From the NCBI GenBank assembly GCA_030684755.1, contig JAUXXN010000504.1, positions 1-6,725 on the forward strand: a DNA stretch of 6,725 nucleotides, written 5' to 3'. The stretch's first letter is position 1. Each line of letters begins with the position of its first letter. Below the pieces are notes generated by a model. That model ran no database searches and was not told the DNA's origin. It was given only the letters and a program-made list of their open reading frames with translations. Both the position numbers and the translations under genes were made by a program. The stretch comes from Hydrogenophaga sp. GTDB taxonomy: Bacteria > Pseudomonadota > Gammaproteobacteria > Burkholderiales > Burkholderiaceae_C. Shown here in pieces: positions 1 through 5,981 of the stretch.

Positions 1-26
1 ATCAGCATGGTGGAAGTGTGGGCCAG

Positions 27-965
27 TCAGGCCGCCAGAAACAGCGCTGGGTCCACCATGGCGCGGTTGAGCATCACGCCCCAGTGCAGGTGTGGCCCGG
101 TCACGCGTCCCGTGGCGCCCACAGCACCCAAGGGCTCGCCAGCGTCGAGCACATCGCCCAGCTTCACCCGGATGGCGCTCAGGTGGCACACCATGCTCAA
201 CAGGCCGCCGCCGTGATCCAGCCACACGGTCTGGCCGTTGAAAAAATAGTCGCCGGTGTCGATCACCCGCCCTGGCAAAGGTGCCACCACCGGCGTGCCG
301 GTGGGTGCGGCAATGTCCATGCCGCTGTGCGGGCTGCGCGCCTGGCCGTTGAACACCCGGCGCAGCCCGAACGAACTGGAGCGCCGTCCCGGCGTGGGTA
401 CCCGCATGCGCAGGCGGTTCAGGTCGGGCAGGGGCTCGCTGAAGACCGCCATCACCTGCTGCTGATGGGCGCGCTCGCGCTCAAAGCGGACCAAGTCGGT
501 GGGAGACAGGTCCACCGTTTTGGGCGCCACCTTCAGGTGCTGCTCGGCGTAGCGCTTGGGGCGCACGGTGTAGCGCAGGGTCTGTGGCTTGCCGTCGTCA
601 AAGCGCACGTCCAAGGTGGCTTCGCCTGGCGCAGCGGCCAGCGGTATGCCCACCAGCGCGGTCCATTCAATCACATCACCCAGTACCAACAGCGGCACCG
701 GGTTGCCATCGCTGCCGGCCACAAACGCCGTTGGCCGTGTGGCGGATGGCCCGAGCGACAAGCGCGCAACACCACCCGGCACGGGTGCCATGGGGGGCAG
801 GACGCTGCTGGCATCTGTGCCGGCGGTGGCGCTGGTGGCATGGCCCCAGGCGCTCATGGCCAGAAGGCCTGCGCCGCAGCGCAGCACGGTGCGGCGGTTG
901 GGTGCCGCAGCGGCGGGCAAAACCCATGGAACAGCAAATGGATCAACAAGGCGAGACCAGGACAC
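27..965 (-). CDS. M23-family peptidoglycan endopeptidase with Tat-type signal
   Basis: Predicted zinc metallopeptidase that cuts peptidoglycan cross-bridges in the periplasm. From the GTG at 965 it has 312 residues. The C-terminal third is a LytM/peptidase M23 domain: HSGMD (zinc ligands H213 and D217), MVCHLS (H261) and HLHWG (H292, H294), so the active site looks complete. Residues 23-29 read NRRTVLR, followed by a modestly hydrophobic stretch and an ATA|G cleavage site near residue 48; this resembles a twin-arginine signal. Two adjacent GTG codons could start the gene (968 and 965). The second sits 5 nt behind GAGGAG, so I chose it; the first would leave only 2 nt. The roughly 22 residues before NRR are longer than usual for such a signal. 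The middle (residues 60-140) is a beta-rich domain, probably positioning the catalytic domain. About 18 nt past the stop, an ATG at 8-6 on the same strand could begin the next gene, but too little is visible. The family call is secure; export route is inference. Confidence 0.93.
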   Translation of the reverse strand: MSWSRLVDPFAVPWVLPAAAAPNRRTVLRCGAGLLAMSAWGHATSATAGTDASSVLPPMAPVPGGVARLSLGPSATRPTAFVAGSDGNPVPLLVLGDVIEWTALVGIPLAAAPGEATLDVRFDDGKPQTLRYTVRPKRYAEQHLKVAPKTVDLSPTDLVRFERERAHQQQVMAVFSEPLPDLNRLRMRVPTPGRRSSSFGLRRVFNGQARSPHSGMDIAAPTGTPVVAPLPGRVIDTGDYFFNGQTVWLDHGGGLLSMVCHLSAIRVKLGDVLDAGEPLGAVGATGRVTGPHLHWGVMLNRAMVDPALFLAA

Positions 966-970
966 CACAA

Positions 971-976
971 CTCCTC
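971..976 (-). promoter_or_regulatory. Ribosome binding site of the M23 gene
   Basis: GAGGAG on the minus strand. It lies 5 nt before the GTG at 965 and only 2 nt before the GTG at 968, and so favours 965 as the start. No ATG is available near the signal sequence. Confidence 0.7.
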
Positions 977-985
977 AAAAGAGCG

Positions 986-1011
986 TCGATTTTGGCGGCA
1001 AATGGTGTTCC
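986..1011 (-). promoter_or_regulatory. Promoter-like element, copy 1 (upstream of M23 gene)
   Basis: On the minus strand this reads GGAAC, 16 nt, then ATCGA, with the inner stretch CATTTGCCGCCAAA. A copy with 23 of 26 identical bases lies at 4354-4379, upstream of the DUF3494-OmpA unit in the same orientation. GGAAC followed by a 16-nt spacer and a TCGA-type box resembles promoters of ECF sigma factors (RpoE type: GGAACTT, about 16 nt, TCTGA). If it is a promoter, the transcript would start about 15 nt before the M23 start codon, leaving just enough room for the GAGGAG. The conserved spacer, itself the imperfect palindrome TTTGCCGCCAAA, could instead be an operator. Sigma identity is inference. 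Confidence 0.5.
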
Positions 1012-1171
1012 CCCCTCGCAGCCGTCCCGGTGCATGGCCAGGGCGTTCATGCGGTGGGCAGGGCTTTCAGTCCACTGCGGCAGGGCGGGTCTGTGGTTAG
1101 GTGTGGCGTGGATGTGCCCGCCAGATGTTTCTGCACCACTTGTTCGACAACGCACAGACCGCACGCGTGTA

Positions 1172-1183
1172 AGCGTCTACGCT
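1172..1183. repeat. Small inverted repeat AGCGT-CT-ACGCT
   Basis: Perfect 5-bp arms with a 2-nt centre. It is the first of three inverted repeats between the M23 gene and the collagen-like gene. On its own it is short enough to be chance; it is listed because of the company it keeps. Confidence 0.35.
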
Positions 1184-1194
1184 GCAAAACAACA

Positions 1195-1214
1195 GACGGA
1201 CAAGCTTGTCCGTC
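1195..1214. repeat. Perfect 20-bp palindrome
   Basis: GACGGACAAGCTTGTCCGTC equals its own reverse complement over all 20 bases, centred on AAGCTT. It lies 68 bp before the start codon of the collagen-like gene. There is no T-run after it, so it is not a canonical terminator. The size and perfect symmetry fit a dimeric regulator's operator; it could also be the stem of an RNA hairpin in the leader of that gene. No known regulator consensus is recognised. Confidence 0.7.
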
Positions 1215-1224
1215 GGGTTGCGTT

Positions 1225-1651
<427 letters not shown>

Positions 1652-1682
1652 TCGACGTATCAACCCACCGAAGGAGAACCCC

Positions 1683-1841
1683 ATGGGCATCGGCACCATC
1701 TTGTTGATTCTTTTGATCCTTATGTTAATTGGCGCCATCCCGACGTGGCCGCACAGCAAAAGCTGGGGCTACGGCCCCAGCGGCGGGCTGGGGCTGGTGG
1801 TGGTCATTCTGCTGGTGCTGGTGTTGATGGGACGCATCTGA
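1683..1841 (+). CDS. DUF3309 family small membrane protein
   Basis: A 52-residue protein of the DUF3309 family, whose function is unknown. It has an N-terminal hydrophobic helix (about residues 4-19), the family's conserved central segment PTWPHSKSWGYGPSGG (residues 20-35) and a second hydrophobic helix (about 36-49) ending in GRI. Both length and the central motif match the family closely. AAGGAG at 1671-1676, 6 nt before the ATG, is a good ribosome binding site. It follows the collagen-like gene by 31 bp, and a terminator at 1891-1924 ends the transcript, so the two are probably co-transcribed. Likely an inner-membrane protein; nothing in the sequence suggests enzymatic activity. Confidence 0.9.
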   Translation: MGIGTILLILLILMLIGAIPTWPHSKSWGYGPSGGLGLVVVILLVLVLMGRI

Positions 1842-1890
1842 CGACGCCCGGGCTCACGACGTCCCAGCGCTGAGAAAACAGGTGTTGTAC

Positions 1891-1924
1891 GGCCCCCCGG
1901 CGGCTTGCCCCGGGGGCATTTTTT
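1891..1924 (+). terminator. Rho-independent terminator of the collagen-like/DUF3309 unit
   Basis: GCCCCC (1892-1897) pairs with GGGGGC (1912-1917), extended inside by GG/CC across a one-base bulge, and is followed directly by A and TTTTTT (1919-1924). It is about 50 bp after the DUF3309 stop and is well formed in the plus direction. Confidence 0.88.
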
Positions 1925-1956
1925 CGTTCCGGTATTGGGTGCGGACCGAACTGTAG

Positions 1957-1984
1957 GCAACAGAAAGGCCGCACTGGGCGGCCT
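1957..1984 (-). terminator. Probable terminator of the DUF3494-OmpA unit
   Basis: On the minus strand AGGCCGC, loop CCAGT, GCGGCCT form a perfect 7-bp stem (1966-1984), followed by TTCTGTT, a rather weak U-tract. It starts about 38 bp after the ompA-like stop codon at 2022 and faces the plus-strand terminator at 1891-1924, so the two converging units are each closed. Confidence 0.7.
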
Positions 1985-2021
1985 GGGTTTCTGTCTGTTG
2001 TAGGGCTGTGGCCTCAGCCGC

Positions 2022-3188
2022 TCAGCGCGTGCCGGTGACTTCCACTTCAACCCGGCGATCGGGCTGTAGGCAGGCCACCAGCGCTGGCGTGCGCTGCTGG
2101 CCTTGGCAATCTTCGGGCTTCGTGACCGGCTGGGTTTCTCCCCGGCCTTCGGCCACGATCTTGCTGCCATTGAGTTGGCCGACGGTGACCAAGTGGTGCT
2201 TCACGGCCGCGGCGCGCTGTTCAGACAGTTTCTGGTTGTATGCCTCTGAACCCAGCCGGTCGGTGTGGCCTTGCACGCTGATCGAACTGTAGGTGGTGCC
2301 CGACAGATCGCGGGCAAATTGGTCCAGCGACGCCCGGCCTTCGGGCTTGACGGTGTTGGCGTCAAAGCCGAACAACGACTCGGCCGAAAGGCTCACGCGC
2401 CTGGATGGGGCTGGCACAGGAACCACCGGTGCGGGCGGTGGTGGCGGCACGGCGGCGGGGGCGGTCGGCACTGGCTCTTGTGCCACCACAACCAAAGGCA
2501 TGGGCACCTCGGTGCGCGGTGTTGGCTGGGGCGTTGGGCCCCCAAAACGGTACACCAGACCCACCGACACCATGTCGATATCGCCTTTGTTGCCGATGGT
2601 ATCGTTCACACGGTAACGCTCCACCTCCAGCCGCATGGCCAGGGCATCGGTGAACGCATAGTTCAGCCCCAGGCCGTATTTGACGTTGGTTTCGTTCTTG
2701 CGCGCCGTCGGGTTGTTCACCTGAACGGCACCGGTGCTGGAAAACCGGCTGTTGACGCGCGCATGGTTCACACCCACGCGAGCGATTGCCGACAGGCTGC
2801 GGGTCAGCGGCAGCGTGCCCACCAGGTCCAGATTCAATCCCCGGGCGCGCAACTCGCCGTCCAGCGAGCCTGCTGGCACGGTGTTGGCCTTGTAGCCGAA
2901 CCGACCGAGGTCGAAGTAACCGCCTTCCACTGCGACGTAAGGACCGAATTGGTAGCCGCCGTACAGCTTGAAGCCGTTGCTGCGGTCCCGGTCTTGGATC
3001 GAGGTGGTGTTGAAGCCTTGTCCCAGCAGTCCGCTGGTGATGCGAGCATCGTCGATCTCCGCTCCTGAGCGGCCGGCGTTGGCACCGCCGTACCAGCCAG
3101 TTCCTTGGGCCAGGGCCATGGGGCTGGCGAACAGCGCCAGGGTGATCAGGCTCAGGGCGCCTGCGTTTTTGTGGGGTGTGGGTGTCAT
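2022..3188 (-). CDS. OmpA family outer-membrane protein
   Basis: A 388-residue OmpA-type porin-like protein that should link the outer membrane to peptidoglycan. It has a signal peptide (about 1-27, MALA|Q), then an N-terminal eight-strand-type barrel (about 30-215) with alternating strands such as GFKLYGGYQFG and ending in VSVGLVYRFG. A Pro/Ala/Val linker (about 217-262) contains a run of five prolines. The C-terminal OmpA domain (about 267-388) contains QGHTDRLGSEAYN (D310) and LSEQRAAAV (R325), the usual diaminopimelate-binding pair, plus DRRVEVEV near the end. C361 and C373 could form a disulfide. Start: the ATG at 3188 gives a clean signal peptide but has no good Shine-Dalgarno. The in-frame ATG at 3227 overlaps the stop of the upstream DUF3494 gene as TGATG and would add 13 residues; translational coupling from there is possible. 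The two genes form one unit transcribed from upstream of 4144. Confidence 0.92.
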   Translation of the reverse strand: MTPTPHKNAGALSLITLALFASPMALAQGTGWYGGANAGRSGAEIDDARITSGLLGQGFNTTSIQDRDRSNGFKLYGGYQFGPYVAVEGGYFDLGRFGYKANTVPAGSLDGELRARGLNLDLVGTLPLTRSLSAIARVGVNHARVNSRFSSTGAVQVNNPTARKNETNVKYGLGLNYAFTDALAMRLEVERYRVNDTIGNKGDIDMVSVGLVYRFGGPTPQPTPRTEVPMPLVVVAQEPVPTAPAAVPPPPPAPVVPVPAPSRRVSLSAESLFGFDANTVKPEGRASLDQFARDLSGTTYSSISVQGHTDRLGSEAYNQKLSEQRAAAVKHHLVTVGQLNGSKIVAEGRGETQPVTKPEDCQGQQRTPALVACLQPDRRVEVEVTGTR

Positions 3189-3226
3189 GGGGTTCTGCCA
3201 AAAAGTGGTCTGGGATGCGGTTTGCA

Positions 3227-4144
3227 TCAAGGGGCTGGCACGTTGATGACGGTGTTCACCAGAGTGACGGACGCGTCCAGCGAGAGCACGCGCCCGTTGA
3301 GCGTGACGACCGTCGCGTTGCCCGGTGTGGAAAACGCGCTGCCAGCCTTGGAAATGAGGGTGCCCACCATGGTGCCTCCACCACCGGCGTTGATGGTGGC
3401 CGCGCTGCCGATCTGCCAGAACACGTTCTTGGCCTGTGCGCCGCCCACCAGCACCACGCTTTGCGGAAATGCCGCGCCGGGGCCGCCCACCGTGAGGCTT
3501 TTGGCCATCTGGAACACCCACACTGCGTTGGGATTGCCTTGTGCGTCCAGAGTCAGGTCGCCGCCCTCAATCTTGAATGTGCCGGCTGCGGCCGTGTAGA
3601 CGCCGGGCTTGAGAACCAAGTTGGCCAAGTTGCCAGCACGGGGGTCTGGGCCTCCGGCCATGCCGGCCAGCGTGTTGTAGGCCGCCAAGGCGTCTGCCCG
3701 TGCAACGCTGGCAATGGCAAAAGTGCCCGCCGTGCCTTCGGTCGGACAGGCGACGGTGGGAGATGGTGCAGCGGTGTAAATGGTTCCGTTCACCAGGCCT
3801 GCATTCAAGCCCGTTTCGGTGTAGGTGCAACCTGGGGTGTTGTCATGAAAGCCGGTGACTGCGGTTGAGACCGCTGTGGTGCCGATGTGGCCGTTGATGA
3901 CGGTGAGCAACCCCTGGTTGGTCATGCCCGCCGATCCACCAAAAATGCCGAATCTGTCGGCTGAGGCCAGTGCGATGGGAGTCACCACCGGTGGTGCCAC
4001 CGCCGGATTCACAGGGGGAGGGGATGATCCGTTGCTGTCAAAGCCGAGCACGGGTTCACCGCCACCGCAGGCCACCACCAGTGAGCTGAGCATCAGGGGC
4101 GCAAGCCATTGCCAAGGACGGTATTTGATCGGGTTGGTTTTCAT
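3227..4144 (-). CDS. DUF3494 (ice-binding-protein-like) lipoprotein
   Basis: A 305-residue predicted lipoprotein with a DUF3494 domain, the beta-solenoid fold of ice-binding proteins from cold-adapted microbes. Residues 1-26 are a lipoprotein signal with lipobox VVAC (Cys26). A Pro/Val linker (42-56) precedes the domain (about 62-303). Family signatures are FGIFGGSAGMTN, HIGTTAVSTAVTGF, LVLKPGVYTA, LTLDAQGNPNAVWVFQMAKSLTV, KNVFWQIGSAATI and LNGRVLSLDASVTLVNTVI. C106 and C133 could pair. I do not see an obvious regular Thr-rich ice face, and many DUF3494 proteins have not been shown to bind ice, so adhesion or surface structure is an equal possibility. The ATG at 4144 is chosen because it alone gives a proper signal; the open frame continues upstream to 4429 without signal features. 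Partner: the OmpA-like gene lies just downstream, suggesting a shared outer-envelope role. Confidence 0.9.
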   Translation of the reverse strand: MKTNPIKYRPWQWLAPLMLSSLVVACGGGEPVLGFDSNGSSPPPVNPAVAPPVVTPIALASADRFGIFGGSAGMTNQGLLTVINGHIGTTAVSTAVTGFHDNTPGCTYTETGLNAGLVNGTIYTAAPSPTVACPTEGTAGTFAIASVARADALAAYNTLAGMAGGPDPRAGNLANLVLKPGVYTAAAGTFKIEGGDLTLDAQGNPNAVWVFQMAKSLTVGGPGAAFPQSVVLVGGAQAKNVFWQIGSAATINAGGGGTMVGTLISKAGSAFSTPGNATVVTLNGRVLSLDASVTLVNTVINVPAP

Positions 4145-4171
4145 GGGTTTCTCTCGGGTGGGTTTTCTGGG

Positions 4172-4200
4172 GGCCGCAGCCGAGGTGCGGCTCGGCGGCC
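4172..4200 (-). promoter_or_regulatory. Leader hairpin of the DUF3494-OmpA unit
   Basis: On the minus strand GGCCGC pairs with GCGGCC (6 bp), then after a 2-nt bulge AGCCG pairs with CGGCT (5 bp) around the loop CACCT. It sits 28 nt before the DUF3494 start codon. No U-run follows, so it is not a terminator. It would lie in the long leader (about 200 nt) expected if transcription starts from the element at 4354-4379. Confidence 0.5.
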
Positions 4201-4353
4201 ACAGACGGCATACGGAGACTGGCGCATGGTGTCGGGTCCACGCGGCGGTTGGGGCAACGTCAGTTTCGGGACCGGTTGTTTTTCTGTCGGTGCGGCAACG
4301 CACATTCGGCAACAGCGACTCCAAAGGCACGGGTGGCCGCCTGAAAAATAGGA

Positions 4354-4379
4354 TCGACTTTGGCGGCAAATGCCGTTCC
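4354..4379 (-). promoter_or_regulatory. Promoter-like element, copy 2 (upstream of DUF3494-OmpA)
   Basis: Minus strand: GGAAC, 16 nt, GTCGA, with the same inner CATTTGCCGCCAAA as the copy at 986-1011; only three of 26 bases differ. Its orientation relative to the downstream gene is the same, but it lies about 210 bp before the start codon instead of about 20. Candidate ECF-sigma promoter or operator. The rest of the 329-bp gap between the DUF3494 and SRAP genes holds the leader hairpin at 4172-4200 and the SRAP promoter; no further gene is seen. Confidence 0.5.
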
Positions 4380-4439
4380 TTGTGCGGGCACTTCGGCGCC
4401 TTGGTTGAAGGCGTCCGTTCAGGCTTCACACTGGGTGGG

Positions 4440-4467
4440 TTGGTGAGGTTCTGTGTTCGGCTAGCAT
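4440..4467 (+). promoter_or_regulatory. Possible promoter for a leaderless SRAP transcript
   Basis: TTGGTG (4440-4445), 16 nt, TAGCAT (4462-4467) resemble -35 and -10 boxes, with only 6 nt between the -10 and the ATG at 4474. Transcription would start at or next to the start codon. No Shine-Dalgarno is present before that ATG, and the frame is closed by TAG at 4462-4464, so no upstream start is available. Both observations fit a leaderless mRNA. Confidence 0.4.
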
Positions 4468-4473
4468 CGCCGC

Positions 4474-5199
4474 ATGAGTTCCCAATACGAAAGCCTTCAG
4501 CCCGTCGAGCTGTACCCCGATGCCTTTAACGTGGCAGCCCCCGAAATTCTCTTGGGGCGCAACGTGTGGCCGCGCCAGCCGGGTGTGTTTATTCGCAAAG
4601 CCCCGCAGGCCAGTCCGCCCGCCCCAACTGACAATGCCGCCAGCGACAGCGCCCCGGCCGAAAACGCGCCCAATGGCGAAGCCGCGCCCTTGGTGCTGGA
4701 ACTGGTCGCGGGTCAGTTTGGTTTCGTACCGATATGGGTGAAGTCTGCGTCCGATGCCAAGCTGCGTTCCACGAAACTGGTCAACGCCCGTTCGGAAACT
4801 GTGAGCACGTCAAAAAACTTCTACGACGCGTGGACACAAGGCCAGCGTTGCATTGTGCCCATGATGTCGTTCATTGAAGACGATTACCGCAGCGGCAAGG
4901 CCGTGCCCACCCGCATTGCCCGGGTGGACGGCAAGCCCATGGGCGTGGCTGGTTTGTGGGAAAGCTGGACCGGGGCCGATGGCCAGGTCATCGTCAGTTT
5001 CACTTTGCTCACGGTCAACGCCAACAGCCATGCTCTGATGAACCGCTACCAGCAGCCCGGTTCAGAAAAACGCATGCCTGCGGTGTTGAACGAAGGGGCT
5101 TACGGCGCTTGGCTCACCGCCCACCCGCAAAAAGCCAAAGAGTTCATGCGCGCCTACCCTGCCAATTGGCTCACCGCCAACCCGGTGCAGAAAAAGTAA
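4474..5199 (+). CDS. SRAP-family (YedK/HMCES-like) protein lacking Cys2
   Basis: A 241-residue member of the SRAP (SOS response-associated peptidase) family, whose active members form a thiazolidine crosslink with abasic sites in single-stranded DNA through Cys2. Recognisable parts: GQFGFVPIWVK (80-90), NARSETV (104-110, with the abasic-site-binding Asn104), GQRCIVPMMSFIE (123-135, Glu135 matching the catalytic Glu), MGVAGLWESW (156-165), FTLLTVNAN (176-184) and EKRMPAVL (198-205). Two expected residues are missing. The protein starts Met-Ser-Ser-Gln-Tyr where active members begin Met-Cys, and the usual His of the HDRMP motif is Glu198 (EKRMP). The Cys codon could be lost by one base change, TGT to AGT. 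Residues 43-74 are an Ala/Pro/Asn-rich insert. There is no in-frame upstream start. It may be an inactive or altered relative that still recognises DNA; the family call is firm, its activity doubtful. It converges on the hemerythrin gene with 17 bp between stops; no terminator or LexA box is seen. Confidence 0.85.
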   Translation: MSSQYESLQPVELYPDAFNVAAPEILLGRNVWPRQPGVFIRKAPQASPPAPTDNAASDSAPAENAPNGEAAPLVLELVAGQFGFVPIWVKSASDAKLRSTKLVNARSETVSTSKNFYDAWTQGQRCIVPMMSFIEDDYRSGKAVPTRIARVDGKPMGVAGLWESWTGADGQVIVSFTLLTVNANSHALMNRYQQPGSEKRMPAVLNEGAYGAWLTAHPQKAKEFMRAYPANWLTANPVQKK

Positions 5200-5216
5200 C
5201 AGCGCTGCGGCGCCGT

Positions 5217-5717
5217 TCAGCCTTGGTGCCGGGCGCGTTGTTTACCGCGTTTGTCTGCCCAGGCGCGTGGGCGCTTGAGGCCTGGCCTGCGGCCCGCGCG
5301 GGCGCGGTTTGCTGCGCTTTCGGCGGCCAAGATGAAGGGCACATAGGCCTTGTCGGCCACCATGATGTGCTGGATCAGCCAGTTTTTCAGCAGTTCCAGC
5401 GTGTTCGTGCCAATGTCTTTGCCCGCCTCGTGGTCGTTGATGAGGCCCATCACCTGCGCGGTGAACCGGTCGTGCAGCGCCCGGTGCGCGTCGGCATGCG
5501 GGTACTGCACCTGCTGGAACAACGACTCTTCGCCCACAAAGTGGTTCACCGTGTAGTCCATCAGGCCGTGCAAGGTGTCGCCCACCACGGCGGGGCTGGG
5601 TTGCGGTTTGCTCAGTTCATCGTGCAGCAGATTGGTGGCATCCAGCAGCCAGTGGTGTTCGCGGTCAATGTCGGGCAAGCCAACGGACAGTTCGTTGGAC
5701 CAAGTCATGAGGGGCAT
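5217..5717 (-). CDS. Bacteriohemerythrin with basic C-terminal tail
   Basis: A 166-residue cytosolic oxygen-binding di-iron protein, probably for oxygen sensing, storage or delivery. The four-helix hemerythrin domain (about 3-131) carries all seven expected ligands: H21 (DREHHWLL), H59 and E63 (NHFVGEE), H78 and H82 (HADAHRALHDRF), H117 and D122 (IQHIMVADKAY). The spacing matches single-domain bacteriohemerythrins. Residues 137-166 are an additional Arg/Lys-rich tail: 12 of 30 residues are basic, one is acidic. The start at 5717 is set by GAGGAA at 5725-5730, 7 nt before the ATG; Met4 (5708) would be 16 nt away. The open frame extends to 5816 but that part has no ribosome binding site. It is divergent from the HtrA-type gene and convergent with the SRAP gene, so it is probably transcribed alone. 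Confidence 0.94.
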   Translation of the reverse strand: MPLMTWSNELSVGLPDIDREHHWLLDATNLLHDELSKPQPSPAVVGDTLHGLMDYTVNHFVGEESLFQQVQYPHADAHRALHDRFTAQVMGLINDHEAGKDIGTNTLELLKNWLIQHIMVADKAYVPFILAAESAANRARAGRRPGLKRPRAWADKRGKQRARHQG

Positions 5718-5981
5718 GTATCGATTCCTCGGGATGGGTGAAAAAATGGCAGACATCTCTGGTGCCCGTCTTTTTATTTTAAAGATGCGCCTTGGAGCAG
5801 CCTTGATCTCTGCCAAGAAGAGTTTAGAAAATCAAAAAATTAGCACCCAGATAGGATGAAGCATGTCCAAGGCGTCGTAATCCTGCTTGGTCAACTCTGG
5901 CAATGGTTGTGCGCTTGAGTCACGCTGTACAAAGCGGCATGATGCAATCAAAACGCCACCTCGGCATCCTTGGAGAAGCCC
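5718..5981. other. AT-richer divergent intergenic region
   Basis: The gap between the hemerythrin and HtrA-type genes must hold promoters for both. Its middle (about 5768-5842) is clearly richer in A and T than the rest of the window. TAAAAT on the minus strand near 5777-5782 is a plausible -10 for the hemerythrin gene, without a convincing -35. CGCCTTGGA (5788-5796) and TCCAAGGCG (5866-5874) are a perfect 9-bp inverted repeat separated by 69 bp, of unknown meaning. TTGATC near 5802 is at most an FNR half-site. No gene is supported here. Confidence 0.4.
5725..5730 (-). promoter_or_regulatory. Ribosome binding site of the bacteriohemerythrin gene
   Basis: GAGGAA on the minus strand, 7 nt before the ATG at 5717. 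It decides the start between 5717, 5708 and the longer open frame. Confidence 0.75.

Noticed and set aside
3189..3521. N-terminal extension of the OmpA-like frame up to 3521
   Set aside because: Its translation overlaps the DUF3494 coding region in another frame and would bury the signal peptide. Only the short extension to 3227 is kept as an alternative.
2265..3868. Plus-strand open frames opposite the OmpA and DUF3494 genes (2265-3068, 3176-3868)
   Set aside because: No ribosome binding sites or domains, and they lie antisense to two recognised protein families.
4145..4429. N-terminal extension of the DUF3494 frame up to 4429
   Set aside because: It would place the lipoprotein signal in the middle of the protein and crosses the promoter-like element and the leader hairpin.
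4956..5859. Plus-strand frames at 4956-5741 and 5575-5859
   Set aside because: They are antisense to the hemerythrin gene, which has all iron ligands and a strong ribosome binding site. The AT-rich tail at 5700-5859 has no features of its own.
5788..5874. The 9-bp inverted repeat as ends of a small mobile element
   Set aside because: Arms are short, no target duplication is seen, and the inner 69 bp has no second copy here.
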